A DNA stretch of 64,000 bases from Streptomyces sp. DvalAA-43 (GCF_900091725.1 NZ_FMBW01000052.1:1-64000), one strand, 5' to 3'; positions 1-9,110 are shown, numbered from the stretch's first letter. Made by a program: numbers and translations. Notes: a model not told the origin generated them from the letters alone.

Positions 1-76
1 GGGGCAGCCCCGCACCCGGCCCCAGCCGGCCCCGCGCCCGGCGCCGGTAGGCCCCCGCGCCCCGCACCGGCCGGGG

Positions 77-1144
77 TCACAGCCGCTCAGCGGGCAGCAC
101 GTCCTCCACCGCGCGGGCCATGGCGAGCAGCGGCGCATCGGCCCCGCGCTCCGCGACCAGCTGGAGCCCGACCGGGCAGCCGTCCGCCGTGAATCCGGCG
201 GGCACACTGGCGGCGGGATGCCCGCTCAGGTTGAACGCCCAGGTCAGCGCGGTCGAGAACAGCTCGCCCGGACCGTCGTGGCCGTGCGGGCGGTTGGGGG
301 TGGTCGGGGTGAGCAGCAGGGGGACACGGGCGAACAGCGCGTCGAGTGCGGTGTCGTTCGCGCGCCGGATCTCCTCGGCGCCCGGCGACGGCGATCCGCC
401 CCGGACCGCCTGCCACGCCTCGCGCGGGTCGAGCAGCTCGCACATACGGTCCACGAGCCGCACCACCCCGGCCGCCACCAGCCGCCCCACCGCACACCGG
501 ACAACCGCCGCGACCTCCGGGTCGACCTCGGCGTACCCCAGATCGGGGGAGTAGACGGCCGACAGGGGAAGGGCGGGCGGCACCGGCTCGTACGCGTCCA
601 GGACGGAGCGCAGATACGTTTCGGCGCCCGCGGCCGACCGGGTCAGCACCCCGGCGGACGCCAGCCCCGTGCGGTCGGGGGAGGGCAGCAGGCCGTTCGT
701 CGTCTTCAGTCCGAACACCCCGCACCACGCCGCCGGAATCCGTACCGACCCCGCCCCGTCGCTGCCGGTCGCCAGCCCCACGAGATCCGCCGCGACGGCA
801 GCCGCCGAGCCCGCGGAGGAGCCGCCCGGGGTGCGGTCGCGGCGCCACGGGTTGACCGTGGGGCCGTGCGCGCCCAGCCCCCAGGTCTGCCAGTACGTAC
901 CGGGGCCGGGCACCGAGGTCGCGCCGACCGGGACCCCGCCGGCCGCGATCAGCCGCCGGGCCGCGTAGGAACGGATTCCGGTGCGTCCCTTGACCGCGAA
1001 CGGCATCCCGGCCAGCGGGAGTCCACCGGCCCGCCCGGCGTCGGCGAGCGCCCGCTCGGGCCACACCTCGACGAAGGCGCTCAGGCGGGGATCCTCCCGT
1101 CCGATGCGTTCCACTGCCCGGCCCACCCCGTCCGCTTCCGCCAT
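77..1144 (-). CDS. Amidase signature family hydrolase
   Basis: Predicted cytoplasmic amidase of the Ser-cisSer-Lys family, 355 aa, which hydrolyses carboxamides; the substrate cannot be told. Lys52 in the VKG motif, the Ser-Gly-rich loop GGSSAGS (about 107-113) and the nucleophile Ser133 in AGSVRIP form the expected triad. The family is usually 450-500 aa; this one is short, mostly between the signature region and the C-terminal Pro-Gly-rich part, so a linker or substrate lobe is reduced. The ATG lies 4 bp after the stop of the upstream PBP gene, so it is probably co-transcribed with the cell-wall genes. A role in wall metabolism would be inference from position only. Confidence 0.85.
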   Translation of the reverse strand: MAEADGVGRAVERIGREDPRLSAFVEVWPERALADAGRAGGLPLAGMPFAVKGRTGIRSYAARRLIAAGGVPVGATSVPGPGTYWQTWGLGAHGPTVNPWRRDRTPGGSSAGSAAAVAADLVGLATGSDGAGSVRIPAAWCGVFGLKTTNGLLPSPDRTGLASAGVLTRSAAGAETYLRSVLDAYEPVPPALPLSAVYSPDLGYAEVDPEVAAVVRCAVGRLVAAGVVRLVDRMCELLDPREAWQAVRGGSPSPGAEEIRRANDTALDALFARVPLLLTPTTPNRPHGHDGPGELFSTALTWAFNLSGHPAASVPAGFTADGCPVGLQLVAERGADAPLLAMARAVEDVLPAERL

Positions 1145-1148
1145 CCGG

Positions 1149-2606
1149 TCAGCCTTTCAGAGCCGCCGCCATGACGGAACGGGCGATCGGGGCCGCGCTG
1201 CCGCCGCCGCTGATGTCCGCCCGGTTCGCCGCCGCGTCCTCGACGACCACGGCGACCGCGACGGCCGGCTCCGCCGAGCGGGGCGGCTGGGCCCAGGAGA
1301 TGAACCAGGCGTACGGCCTGCCCGAGTTGTCGATGCCGTGCTGTGCGGTGCCGGTCTTGCCGCCGACCGTGACCCCGTCGATCGCGGCGTTGGAACCGGT
1401 GCCGTTCTCCACCACGTCGACCATCATCTTCCGCAGCTGCATCGCGGTGCGCGGGTTCATCGCCAGGTGGTAGCCGTGCGAGCCGTTCCGGCGGACGGTC
1501 GAGCCGCTGTGCGTGGTCGTACGGTCCACCAGGTACGGGTACTTGAGGTCACCGCCGTTGGCCACGGCGGACGCCACCATCGCCATCTGGAGCGGGGTCG
1601 CGGTCGTGTCGAACTGCCCGATCGACGACAGCGCCAGCTGGTCCTTGGTCATCGAGGTGTCGAAGTTGCTCTCCGCCACCCCCGAGGGGATCCTCAGCCC
1701 GGTGTCGTTGAAGCCGAACTTCCGCACCGCGTCCACCATGCCGTCGAGCCCGACCCGCACCCCCAGATCCGCCATCACGGTGTTGCAGGAGACCCGGATC
1801 GCCTCGGCGAGCGAGGCGTTCTCGCAGCCCTGTGCCTCATTGGGCAGCGTGGTCGTCGTGCCCGGCAGCACGTACGGGGACGGGGTGCCGGTGTCCTCGT
1901 CAGGATCGGTGACCACGTTCGCGTCGAGCGCCGCCGCCGCCGTCACGATCTTGAAGGTGGAGCCCGGCGGATAGGTCTGCCGGATCGCCCGGTTGAGCAT
2001 CGGCTGGCTCTTCGACGCGTTCAGCCGCGCCCAGGCGTCGGTGACGGACGAACCGGTGCCCGAGAGCTGCCCGGGGTCGTACGAGGGGGCCGAGACCAGC
2101 GCCAGGATCTTCCCGGTGGACGGTTCGACGGCGGCGACCGCGCCGCGCCGGCCGCCGAGACCTTCATAGGCGGCGCGCTGCACCGAGTCCTTGACGGTCG
2201 TCACGACGTTGCCGCCGGGCTGCTGGCTGCGGGTGATCTCGTTCCACAGCGGGAACGGGGCGAGCATCGGGTCGGTGCCGGAGAGGACCCCGTCCTCGGC
2301 GTTCTCGATCAGGGTCGTGCCGTACGTCTGCGAGGCGTAGCCCGTCACCGGCGCGTACAGCGGTCCGTCGGTGTACGTCCGCTCGTACGCGAGCTGCTCG
2401 CCGGTGTCCTTGGAACCGGTCACGGAGGTGCCGCCGACCAGGATGTTGCCGCGCGGCTGGTCGTAACGGGCGATCGTGAGGCGGCGGTTGGCGGGATTGT
2501 TGTCCAGGCTGTCGGCCTCGAAGACCTGGACGCGGGCGGCGTTCAGCAGCAGCGCCACCAGCAGCACCAGACAGAGCGCGGCGGCCCTGCGGATGTAGCG
2601 GATCAC
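1149..2606 (-). CDS. Class B penicillin-binding protein (transpeptidase)
   Basis: Membrane-anchored D,D-transpeptidase that crosslinks peptidoglycan, 485 aa. One N-terminal membrane segment (about 7-25) is followed by a short non-catalytic region and a full transpeptidase domain: SxxK at Ser216-Thr-Phe-Lys219, SxN at Ser273-Cys-Asn275, KTG at Lys417-Thr-Gly419. The GTG start at 2606 overlaps the stop of the FtsW/RodA-like gene by 4 bp, so the pair is translationally coupled. A SEDS glycosyltransferase paired with a class B PBP is the usual arrangement of an elongation or division synthase. Longer upstream extensions in this frame run through the SEDS gene and are spurious. Confidence 0.95.
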   Translation of the reverse strand: MIRYIRRAAALCLVLLVALLLNAARVQVFEADSLDNNPANRRLTIARYDQPRGNILVGGTSVTGSKDTGEQLAYERTYTDGPLYAPVTGYASQTYGTTLIENAEDGVLSGTDPMLAPFPLWNEITRSQQPGGNVVTTVKDSVQRAAYEGLGGRRGAVAAVEPSTGKILALVSAPSYDPGQLSGTGSSVTDAWARLNASKSQPMLNRAIRQTYPPGSTFKIVTAAAALDANVVTDPDEDTGTPSPYVLPGTTTTLPNEAQGCENASLAEAIRVSCNTVMADLGVRVGLDGMVDAVRKFGFNDTGLRIPSGVAESNFDTSMTKDQLALSSIGQFDTTATPLQMAMVASAVANGGDLKYPYLVDRTTTHSGSTVRRNGSHGYHLAMNPRTAMQLRKMMVDVVENGTGSNAAIDGVTVGGKTGTAQHGIDNSGRPYAWFISWAQPPRSAEPAVAVAVVVEDAAANRADISGGGSAAPIARSVMAAALKG

Positions 2607-3982
2607 CGTTCGTCCTCCACCATCGGCGCGATGATCCCGGTCTCCACCTGACCGGGCTGCGGTCTGCGGGCCTGGTCGCTGACCCGGATCAGCAGCGCCA
2701 CGATGATCCAGTTGGTGACGACGGACGAGCCGCCCTGGGCCAGGAACGGCATCGCCATGCCGGTCAGCGGGATCAGCCCCATCACCCCTCCCGCGATCAC
2801 GAAGACCTGGAGCGCCAGGATCGAGGCGAGGCCGATCGAGAGCAGCCGCCCGAAGGGGTCGCGCAGGGCGAGACCGGCCCGGTAGCCGCGGGCCACCAGC
2901 AGCGCGTACAGCAGGAAGATCGCGGTCAGCCCGGCCAGCCCGAGCTCCTCGCCGGCCGTCGCCAGGATGAAGTCCGACTTGGCGGCGAAGCCGATGAGGA
3001 TGGAGTGGCCGAGGCCGAGCCCCGCGCCGAGCATCCCGCCCGCGGCGAACGCGAACAGCGACTGGGCCAGCTGGCCGGGGCCCTGACCGGCGTCGATGGA
3101 GGCGAACGGATCGAGCCAGTCCTGGACCCGGCTGTGCACATGCGGTTCGAAGGAGCCGACGACGAACGCGCCGACCGCGGCCAGCAGCAGACCGACCGCG
3201 ATCCACCCGGTCCGGCCGGTCGCCACGTACAGCATGATCACGAAGAGTCCGAAGAAGAGCAGCGAGGTGCCCAGATCGCGCTCCAGTACCAGTACGCCGA
3301 CGCTGAGCAGCCAGATCGCCACGATCGGACCGAGAACCCGGCCGGTGGGCAGCTGGAGCTTCCAGAACCGGCGGCCGGTGTAGGCGAGCGCGTTGCGGTT
3401 CGCGGCGAGATACGCGGCGAAGAACACGGCGAGCAGGATCTTGGCGAACTCGCCGGGCTGGAAGGAGAATCCGCCGACCCGGATCCAGATCTTGGCGCCG
3501 TTCACCGCCGGGAAGAAGATCGGCACGATCATCAGGACCAGCGCGGTGGCGACCGAGAGATAGGCGTACCGCTGGAGCACCCGGTGGTCGCGCAGCAGGA
3601 TGACCACCGCGATGAACAGCGCGACGCCGAGCGTGGACCAGACCAGCTGGGTGGGGGCGGCCTGGTCCTTCGGCGTCTCCAGGTCGAGCCGGTAGATCAG
3701 CACCAGACCGAGCCCGTTGAGCAGGACGGCGATGGGCAGCAGCAGTGGATCGGCGTACGGGGCGCGGAAGCGGACCGCGAGATGGGCGAGGAGGGCGAGC
3801 AGCCCCAGGCCGGCCCCGTAGCCGGCCACATCGGGCGGGACCGCGTCGTTCTTGGCCAGGCCGACGGCGGCGTAGCCGTAGACGGAGATGAGGACGGCCC
3901 CGATGAGGAGCAGCAGCTCGACTCCGCGCCGCTTGGGCAGACGTAGATCGGGCGGGGGTGCGTCCGCCGTCGTTGCGGTCAT
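2603..3982 (-). CDS. FtsW/RodA/SpoVE family SEDS protein
   Basis: Polytopic SEDS protein, about 459 aa with roughly 10-12 membrane segments, predicted peptidoglycan glycosyltransferase working with the PBP encoded next. The C-terminal half carries the family features: a large extracellular loop, GEELGLAG and the terminal PFLAQGGSS stretch. I chose the ATG at 3982 (MTATTADAPP): a -10-like TACGTT (3990-3995) ends 7 bases upstream, suggesting a leaderless message, and a TTG at 3991 would overlap that box. Streptomyces carry several SEDS/PBP pairs, so assignment to division, elongation or sporulation is not possible from sequence alone. Confidence 0.93.
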   Translation of the reverse strand: MTATTADAPPPDLRLPKRRGVELLLLIGAVLISVYGYAAVGLAKNDAVPPDVAGYGAGLGLLALLAHLAVRFRAPYADPLLLPIAVLLNGLGLVLIYRLDLETPKDQAAPTQLVWSTLGVALFIAVVILLRDHRVLQRYAYLSVATALVLMIVPIFFPAVNGAKIWIRVGGFSFQPGEFAKILLAVFFAAYLAANRNALAYTGRRFWKLQLPTGRVLGPIVAIWLLSVGVLVLERDLGTSLLFFGLFVIMLYVATGRTGWIAVGLLLAAVGAFVVGSFEPHVHSRVQDWLDPFASIDAGQGPGQLAQSLFAFAAGGMLGAGLGLGHSILIGFAAKSDFILATAGEELGLAGLTAIFLLYALLVARGYRAGLALRDPFGRLLSIGLASILALQVFVIAGGVMGLIPLTGMAMPFLAQGGSSVVTNWIIVALLIRVSDQARRPQPGQVETGIIAPMVEDER

Positions 3983-3989
3983 GCCAGGC

Positions 3990-3995
3990 AACGTA
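3990..3995 (-). promoter_or_regulatory. Candidate -10 element, leaderless SEDS gene
   Basis: TACGTT on the minus strand ends 7 bases before the ATG at 3982. It fits the TANNNT consensus, and transcription would start at or next to the start codon. No convincing -35 box is visible. Confidence 0.4.
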
Positions 3996-4136
3996 GCAAG
4001 AGCTGGTGTGTATTTCCCTTATGTCGTAGCAGGTATGTCCGGGATGACGATGGTGGACGACCGGCCGGTGCCCACCCGGTATCCACCCGGTGTTCTCCCG
4101 CGCGCGGCGCCGGAGGGCGAGCGGATCGATGCTCCG

Positions 4137-5492
4137 TCACCCCTCGTGGCGGGGGCCGGATCCCGGGTCGGTCCGGGTGTCCGGCTCCTCGTCGTCCGGC
4201 TCCGGGTACTCGGGCAGCGTCACCCGGGCCACCGCCCCGCCGTCCGGGGCGTTGCGGAAGTCCAGGCCCGCGCCGATCACCGCGGCCTGCCCGGCGGCGA
4301 TGGTCAGCCCGAGGCCGTGCCCCTTGCCGCTGCCCTCGGTGCGGAACCGCTGCGGGCCGTCGTCCAGCAGATAGTCGGGGAACCCCGGGCCGTGGTCGCG
4401 TACGGTCACCACCGGTCCGTCGACCGTCAGCACCACCGGGGGGCGGCCGTGTCTGTGCGCATTGGCGATCAGATTGCCCAGAACCCGCTCCAGGCGCCGC
4501 CGGTCGGTCTCGACGCGTACGCCCGCGGAACGCTCCGGCGGCCCGGTCCGGACCGTGGTCGGCGTCCCGGACATGAGCGCCACCCGCTCGACGAGCGGCA
4601 CCAGTTCGTACACATCGAGATCGACCGTCTCGGTACGGGCGTCGAGCCGGGAGATCTCCAGCAGGTCCTCCGTCAGCGCCCGCATCGTCCGGACCCGGTC
4701 ACGCACCAGCTCGGACGGACGCCCCGGCGGCAGCAGTTCGGCGGCGGCGGAGAGGCCGGTCAGCGGGGTGCGGAGCTCATGTGCCACATCGGCGGTGAAC
4801 CGCTGCTCGGTCTGGAGTTTGCGCTGGAGCGTGGAGGCCATCGTGTCCAGCGCTCCGGCGACGATCGCGACCTCGTCCTGCGGGCGCGAGGGATCCGCCG
4901 TGCGCGGGTCGCGGACCCGGGCGTCGAGGTCACCGGCGCTGATCCGGCGGGCCACCCGGGCCGTCTGGTGCAGCCGCCGGGTGACCCGGGTGACCGCGAA
5001 GGCGCCGACCAGCAGGGTGGCGCTGCCGGCCAGCAGGGAGGAGCCGATGATCGCCCCGTCCAGGCTGTCGATGGTGCGGGCGCTCTGGCTGTAGTCCACC
5101 TGGGTGGCCAGTGCGTGGCCGTCCGCCGGGGCCGCCGCCCACATGGCCGGACGCCCGAAGTGGTCGGCGACGAGCGTGCCGCGCTCGCCGCTCGTGGCCA
5201 GGGTGCGCAGGGCGTCGGGCAGCCCCGGCGGGTCGATCCCGGAACCGGGCGGCAGCGCCTCGCCGGTCTCGTACGCGGCGGTGACGTCCGCCAGCCTGGC
5301 GAGGGCCTTCTCGCGGGCCTGGCCGACGGTCTGGCGGGTCACCTCGGTGTGGACCAGTACGCCCAGCAGCGCGGCGAGCGCGCAGCACATCACGGTGATG
5401 AAGACGGCCGACTTCCAGGTGAGCGTCGCGGCCCAGGCGGGCATCCGCGGCCACCGCCCCGTCCTGCTCCCGCGCCTGCCGGGCCGGCTCAT
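4137..5492 (-). CDS. Two-component sensor histidine kinase
   Basis: Membrane sensor kinase, 451 aa. Two membrane segments (about 28-47 and 147-168) flank an extracytoplasmic sensor region of about 100 aa. Then come HAMP (about 170-225), a DHp domain with the H-box FTADVAHELRTPL (phospho-acceptor His238), and an HATPase_c domain with an N-box (NLIANAHRHG), DHGPGFP and GKGHGLGL. The ATG at 5492 overlaps the stop of the lipoprotein gene by 4 bp, so lipoprotein and kinase are coupled. No response regulator gene is adjacent on either side, so the partner must be elsewhere. The lipoprotein is a good candidate for a sensor accessory protein. Confidence 0.93.
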   Translation of the reverse strand: MSRPGRRGSRTGRWPRMPAWAATLTWKSAVFITVMCCALAALLGVLVHTEVTRQTVGQAREKALARLADVTAAYETGEALPPGSGIDPPGLPDALRTLATSGERGTLVADHFGRPAMWAAAPADGHALATQVDYSQSARTIDSLDGAIIGSSLLAGSATLLVGAFAVTRVTRRLHQTARVARRISAGDLDARVRDPRTADPSRPQDEVAIVAGALDTMASTLQRKLQTEQRFTADVAHELRTPLTGLSAAAELLPPGRPSELVRDRVRTMRALTEDLLEISRLDARTETVDLDVYELVPLVERVALMSGTPTTVRTGPPERSAGVRVETDRRRLERVLGNLIANAHRHGRPPVVLTVDGPVVTVRDHGPGFPDYLLDDGPQRFRTEGSGKGHGLGLTIAAGQAAVIGAGLDFRNAPDGGAVARVTLPEYPEPDDEEPDTRTDPGSGPRHEG

Positions 5493-6271
5493 CGGCGCTC
5501 CGCGGAGACGCCGGCGGACGGGGTCGCGGTGGGGCCGGTGGGCGCGGCGGTGGGCGTGGTGGTCGGCCGGACGGCCGGAGGCAGGGCGTACGGCGACCGG
5601 GACGGCGGAATCCGCTGGATCTCGTCCTGCGTCGGCAGCATCGCGCGCTGCCGGGCGTCCCAGCTCCAGGCGGTGCGGTACTCGTACCCCGTGATCGCCG
5701 ACGGCACCCGCATGATCAGGTCCCGGCCGGCCAGCTCGACGCTGATCACGGCGTCCGAGGTGGACAGGATCCGGGTCAGCCCGCCCGCCTCCGGCATGTA
5801 GACCCGCACCGAGAGCTGGTGGTCGGCCAGCCGGATGCCAAGTACCAGATCGTCCCTGCCGTCGCCCGTCAGATCGCGGAAGTACGGGCGGAGCACGGGA
5901 CAGGCGGCCGGCGCGCTCCGGCAGGCGTTGATCTTCCGTACGGTGTCGGCGGGGAGGTCGGCAGTGCCGCTGGACCGGTTGGGCCGGGCCCGCAGGCCCG
6001 CCCGCACCACCGCCACCGGATCCAGCCGGTGCACATCGCCGTCCGGCACCTCGATGCCCGGGATGCGCGCGGTCTCGCCCTCGCCGTAGTCGTACGGCGC
6101 GGCGGAGGCGGGCGGCAGCTCGGGCCAGAGCCGGGCGGGCCCGACGGCGACCGGGGTCGGTCCGGCGCTCCGCAGCCCGCCGCCGTTGCCGCAGCCGGTG
6201 AGCAGCACCGCGCCGACGACGGCCCCGAGGGCCGCCGCCGCGCGGCACCGCACCCGGCGAAGCGGACGCAT
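5489..6271 (-). CDS. Lipoprotein with FG-GAP/VCBS-like Ca-binding loop
   Basis: Secreted lipoprotein, 260 aa. A lipoprotein signal peptide of about 26 aa ends in the lipobox LTGC. The segment DLTGDGRDDLVLG (about 130-142) has the DxxGDGxxD spacing of FG-GAP/VCBS calcium-binding blades, followed by beta-rich sequence; the C-terminus is a Thr/Pro/Ala-rich tail. A strong GGAGGG-type ribosome site precedes the ATG at 6271. It is coupled by a 4-bp overlap to the sensor kinase, resembling in layout the CseA lipoprotein that modulates the CseC kinase in Streptomyces, but no sequence relationship to CseA is claimed. Confidence 0.85.
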   Translation of the reverse strand: MRPLRRVRCRAAAALGAVVGAVLLTGCGNGGGLRSAGPTPVAVGPARLWPELPPASAAPYDYGEGETARIPGIEVPDGDVHRLDPVAVVRAGLRARPNRSSGTADLPADTVRKINACRSAPAACPVLRPYFRDLTGDGRDDLVLGIRLADHQLSVRVYMPEAGGLTRILSTSDAVISVELAGRDLIMRVPSAITGYEYRTAWSWDARQRAMLPTQDEIQRIPPSRSPYALPPAVRPTTTPTAAPTGPTATPSAGVSAERR

Positions 6272-6359
6272 GAATCCCTCCCTTCCGGAGGTCCAGGTCC
6301 CACGACCCTATTCGGAAGGAAGTCTGTTATGCCTATTTAGTGCTTATAGGGATGCTCAT

Positions 6360-6479
6360 TTCGGTCGTCCGGGCTTCGGTCGTCCGGGCTTCGGTCGTCC
6401 GGGCTTCGGTCGTCCGGGCTTCGCCCGTCCGGGCTTCGCCCGTCCGGGCTTCGCCCGTCCGGGCTTCGCCCGTTCCGGC
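6360..6479. repeat. Eight 15-bp tandem repeats with palindromic units
   Basis: Eight consecutive 15-base units fill the gap between the zinc-ribbon stop and the lipoprotein start. Units 1-4 read TTCGGTCGTCCGGGC, units 5-7 TTCGCCCGTCCGGGC, unit 8 TTCGCCCGTTCCGGC. In units 5-7 each CGGGC is followed by TTC and GCCCG, so adjacent units form perfect 5-bp stems with 3-base loops on either strand; the T variants weaken the stem. The period keeps frame, so all three frames on both strands stay open here, which creates spurious ORFs. Confidence 0.95.
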
Positions 6480-6505
6480 CTGGACGGGCCCGGTGCGGAC
6501 GCCGC

Positions 6506-6829
6506 TCAGCTCTGGTAGGGGTTCTGTCCCTGTCCGTTCGGCGCGTACCCCGCCTGTCCCTGCGGCTCCCCGTACGGATTGCCGTGCTGCGCGGCCGCGT
6601 GCTGGGCCAGCAGCTGTTCGGCCTGCTCCTTCGGGATCTGCTGTTCCCCGCCGCAGAACGTGCACTGGGTCGCGAACTTCGTCGAGAACGGGAAGAGCGG
6701 CACGAAGAACAGCGTGAACTTCGTGACCCTCTTGCGCAGCGTGTGCGCGGCCGGGTTGCCGCACCAGCCGCAGACCAGCGTCAATATGGCCAGCTGGTAC
6801 AGATAGCCCCGCGTACCGAAAATGATCAT
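6506..6829 (-). CDS. Small zinc-ribbon protein
   Basis: A 107-aa protein with two CxxC knuckles, CGWCGN (about 20-25) and CTFCGG (about 56-61), likely forming one zinc ribbon. The 30 residues between are hydrophobic/basic (KRVTKFTLFFVPLFPFSTKF), and a Gln/Gly/Pro/Tyr-rich low-complexity tail ends in NPYQS. The ATG at 6829 overlaps the stop of the HEAT-repeat gene by 4 bp, so the two are translationally coupled. Similar short zinc-ribbon proteins occur across actinobacteria with unknown function. A nucleic-acid or protein docking role is a guess. Confidence 0.85.
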   Translation of the reverse strand: MIIFGTRGYLYQLAILTLVCGWCGNPAAHTLRKRVTKFTLFFVPLFPFSTKFATQCTFCGGEQQIPKEQAEQLLAQHAAAQHGNPYGEPQGQAGYAPNGQGQNPYQS

Positions 6830-9000
6830 GTTCTGGGTCCCTTCCCCGTATTCCCCGGAAGCGCTCGCCGGCAGAGCGCCAGCAGCTTTTCGTCCTCGTA
6901 GGTGTCGTGGCTGCCGAACACGCCGTCCATCGCGTTGTGACGGCGTACGGAGGTGAGTTCGGCGCGCAGCACATGTGCCGCGTCCGACCCTGCACCAGCG
7001 GCACCCATCCGCGCCAGGCCTTCCGCCACCCGGACGCGCACATGGCGGCTCATCTCCCACTCCGCCAGGAGCGCCGGGACGGACTCGTCGGCCCGCCCGG
7101 ACACCTCCCACAGCGCGATCGCGGCGTCCACCCGCAGCCACTGTTCCCCGTGCCCCAGCAGCGCGCGCAGCCGCGGCGCGACCACCGCCGCCCCCGCCCC
7201 GAGCCCGCCCAGCGCGTTCACCGCGGACCGCAGCTCATGGACGCGCTCCGCCCGCAGGCCCTCGATCAGCACCGGCAGCACGGCACCGGCGTCCCCCTCG
7301 ACCGCCCACAGGGCCTTCGCGGCCTCGATCGCCGACGTGGCCCCGGGGCTCCGCAGCAGCGCCCGCAGCTCCGGTACCGCACCATGGGCCGCGGGCCCGA
7401 AGGAGCCGAGCGCCCGCAGCGCCGCGGTACGCACCCACTCGCCCCGGTACTCCGGCACGCCGCGCAGCACCCGCAGCACCTCCGGCAGCGCCTCGTCCGC
7501 CCGCAGCGCGGCCACCGAGGCGAGCAGCGGCCCCGCCCGGTCGTGCGCCCGCGCGTCGAGCGGCACCTCGCCGAGCCTGCGGCGCAGCACCCCGGCCAGC
7601 GGGGCCGCCGCCGCCCCCAGGAAGTCGATGGCGAAGCCCACGTCGTGCGGCACCTCGGGCCCCTCCAGCGCGGCGGCCAGCGCGGGCAGGACACGGACGT
7701 CGCCCAGCCTGGCCAGTGCCTTCACCGCACCGCCGAGCGCGGGCGGCCCGCTCGGCCAGCCCTGCACCCAGGCCCCCGGATCCGCCGTCACCCGCGCCGC
7801 CAGCGCGTCGGCGGCGGGCGCGGCGAGCCCGAACAGATCGTCCAGCACGTGCGAGGCGGCCTCGGCCAGCCCCGGATCGGGGGTGGCGAGCTGCTCGCCG
7901 ACCAGCCGGACCAGCTCCTCGTACGAGCCCCGCCAGACCCGGATCAGCGCGCTGCTCATCCGGAGCGCGTCGATCCGCTGCCGGCGGTCCGGGCTGCGCA
8001 GCTGATCCGTCAGCAGCGCGGTCCGCTCGGCGACCCGGTCGTCGAGGCCCACGTGCAGCGTGCGCAGCAGGTCCGCCGTCCAGGGGGCGGTGGTCCCCGC
8101 GTCCCCCTCCTCGGACAGCGCCCGCAACTGGCCCAGCCGCGCCACCGGCGCGACCCGCTCCTCGACGGGCGGCTCACCGGCCGCCTCCGGGTACCCGTCG
8201 ACGGCGGCGACCGCCTCGGCGGCACCGGTCTGGGCGTCGAGCGCCGGGGCGGCCCCGGACCGGCGGGCGGGCGCCGGGCGCAGCTGCCGCAGCAGCCCCG
8301 TCACCACCCGCACCACATCGCCGGGCAGCGCGTCCGGAGCGCACCGCGCCAGCTGGGCCAGCGCGGCCAGCCGCAGCCCCGGCGGGAACCCCTCGCCGGC
8401 CAGCCGGGTCAGCCACGCCGCCGCCTCCCCGGCCAGCAGCCGGTGGCGCAGGGCGACCCGCCCCGCGGCCTCGACCAGGGCGAGCCGCACCTCCTCGTCC
8501 GGCTCGACCGGCAGCCGTTCGCGCAGCAGCGCGAGCACCCGGTCCGGATGGTCGTGGAGCGCGGCGAGCGCCAGCGGCGCGCAGAGCCGTACCCCCGGGT
8601 CCTCGTCGGTCATCAGCTCGAAGAAGACCCCGGCGCCCGCGGTGACGGCGGTCGCCGCCATCGCGTAGTTGGCCGCGCCCTCGATCTCGTCCGCGTCGAA
8701 CTCTTCCTCGTCGTCCTCGTCCAGATCGATACCGCCGATGCTGGTGAGCAGTTCGACGATGCTGCCCCGGTCCTGGATGCCCGGATCCACGACCAGCTCG
8801 AAGAGAAAAGGAATGCTGGCCAGCGTGCAGGCGTACACATCACCCTGGTGGTGAACCGCACCGTACATCCCGTCCAGCGCCGCCTCGCGCTCCGCCGCAT
8901 CGGCGGACGCGAGACCCCGCAGCATCGCAGGCACATCACCGGCCGGCCCGTAGGCGTGCTCCATCGAGGCCCAGTCGACCTCGTCGATCCCTGCGAACAC
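6826..9000 (-). CDS. HEAT-repeat protein
   Basis: A 724-aa soluble protein made almost wholly of HEAT/armadillo-like helical pairs (repeated AL..LG......VP.L...L patterns, for example around 170-260, 440-520 and 560-690). No catalytic motif, signal peptide or membrane segment is seen. An acidic stretch (DLDEDDEEEFDADE, about 95-110) interrupts the N-terminal repeats. The start is GTG with an upstream GGGGAGG. HEAT solenoids are scaffolds, so this is probably a protein-interaction platform. The only functional hint is tight coupling to the downstream zinc-ribbon protein. Confidence 0.9.
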   Translation of the reverse strand: MFAGIDEVDWASMEHAYGPAGDVPAMLRGLASADAAEREAALDGMYGAVHHQGDVYACTLASIPFLFELVVDPGIQDRGSIVELLTSIGGIDLDEDDEEEFDADEIEGAANYAMAATAVTAGAGVFFELMTDEDPGVRLCAPLALAALHDHPDRVLALLRERLPVEPDEEVRLALVEAAGRVALRHRLLAGEAAAWLTRLAGEGFPPGLRLAALAQLARCAPDALPGDVVRVVTGLLRQLRPAPARRSGAAPALDAQTGAAEAVAAVDGYPEAAGEPPVEERVAPVARLGQLRALSEEGDAGTTAPWTADLLRTLHVGLDDRVAERTALLTDQLRSPDRRQRIDALRMSSALIRVWRGSYEELVRLVGEQLATPDPGLAEAASHVLDDLFGLAAPAADALAARVTADPGAWVQGWPSGPPALGGAVKALARLGDVRVLPALAAALEGPEVPHDVGFAIDFLGAAAAPLAGVLRRRLGEVPLDARAHDRAGPLLASVAALRADEALPEVLRVLRGVPEYRGEWVRTAALRALGSFGPAAHGAVPELRALLRSPGATSAIEAAKALWAVEGDAGAVLPVLIEGLRAERVHELRSAVNALGGLGAGAAVVAPRLRALLGHGEQWLRVDAAIALWEVSGRADESVPALLAEWEMSRHVRVRVAEGLARMGAAGAGSDAAHVLRAELTSVRRHNAMDGVFGSHDTYEDEKLLALCRRALPGNTGKGPRT

Positions 9001-9110
9001 CCCATCGCCTCCCCACGCATTTCAACGAAGCAGTGTCTGCGAGGAGTCTGCACCACGGGTCGGACGATCCGCCCTCCACATGCGGTCTTTTCCTGGCGGG
9101 CATGACAAAA

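Noticed and set aside
6360..6479. CRISPR array
   Set aside because: Units are contiguous with no spacers, and there are no cas genes.
6333..7043. Pentapeptide-repeat protein read from the 15-bp array (EARTG or RPGFG repeats)
   Set aside because: All frames are open because the period is a multiple of three; the frame runs into the zinc-ribbon gene out of frame and has no ribosome site.
6907..9105. 732-aa plus-strand ORF opposite the HEAT gene
   Set aside because: Arg/Pro/Gln-rich shadow caused by high GC; no motif and no ribosome site.
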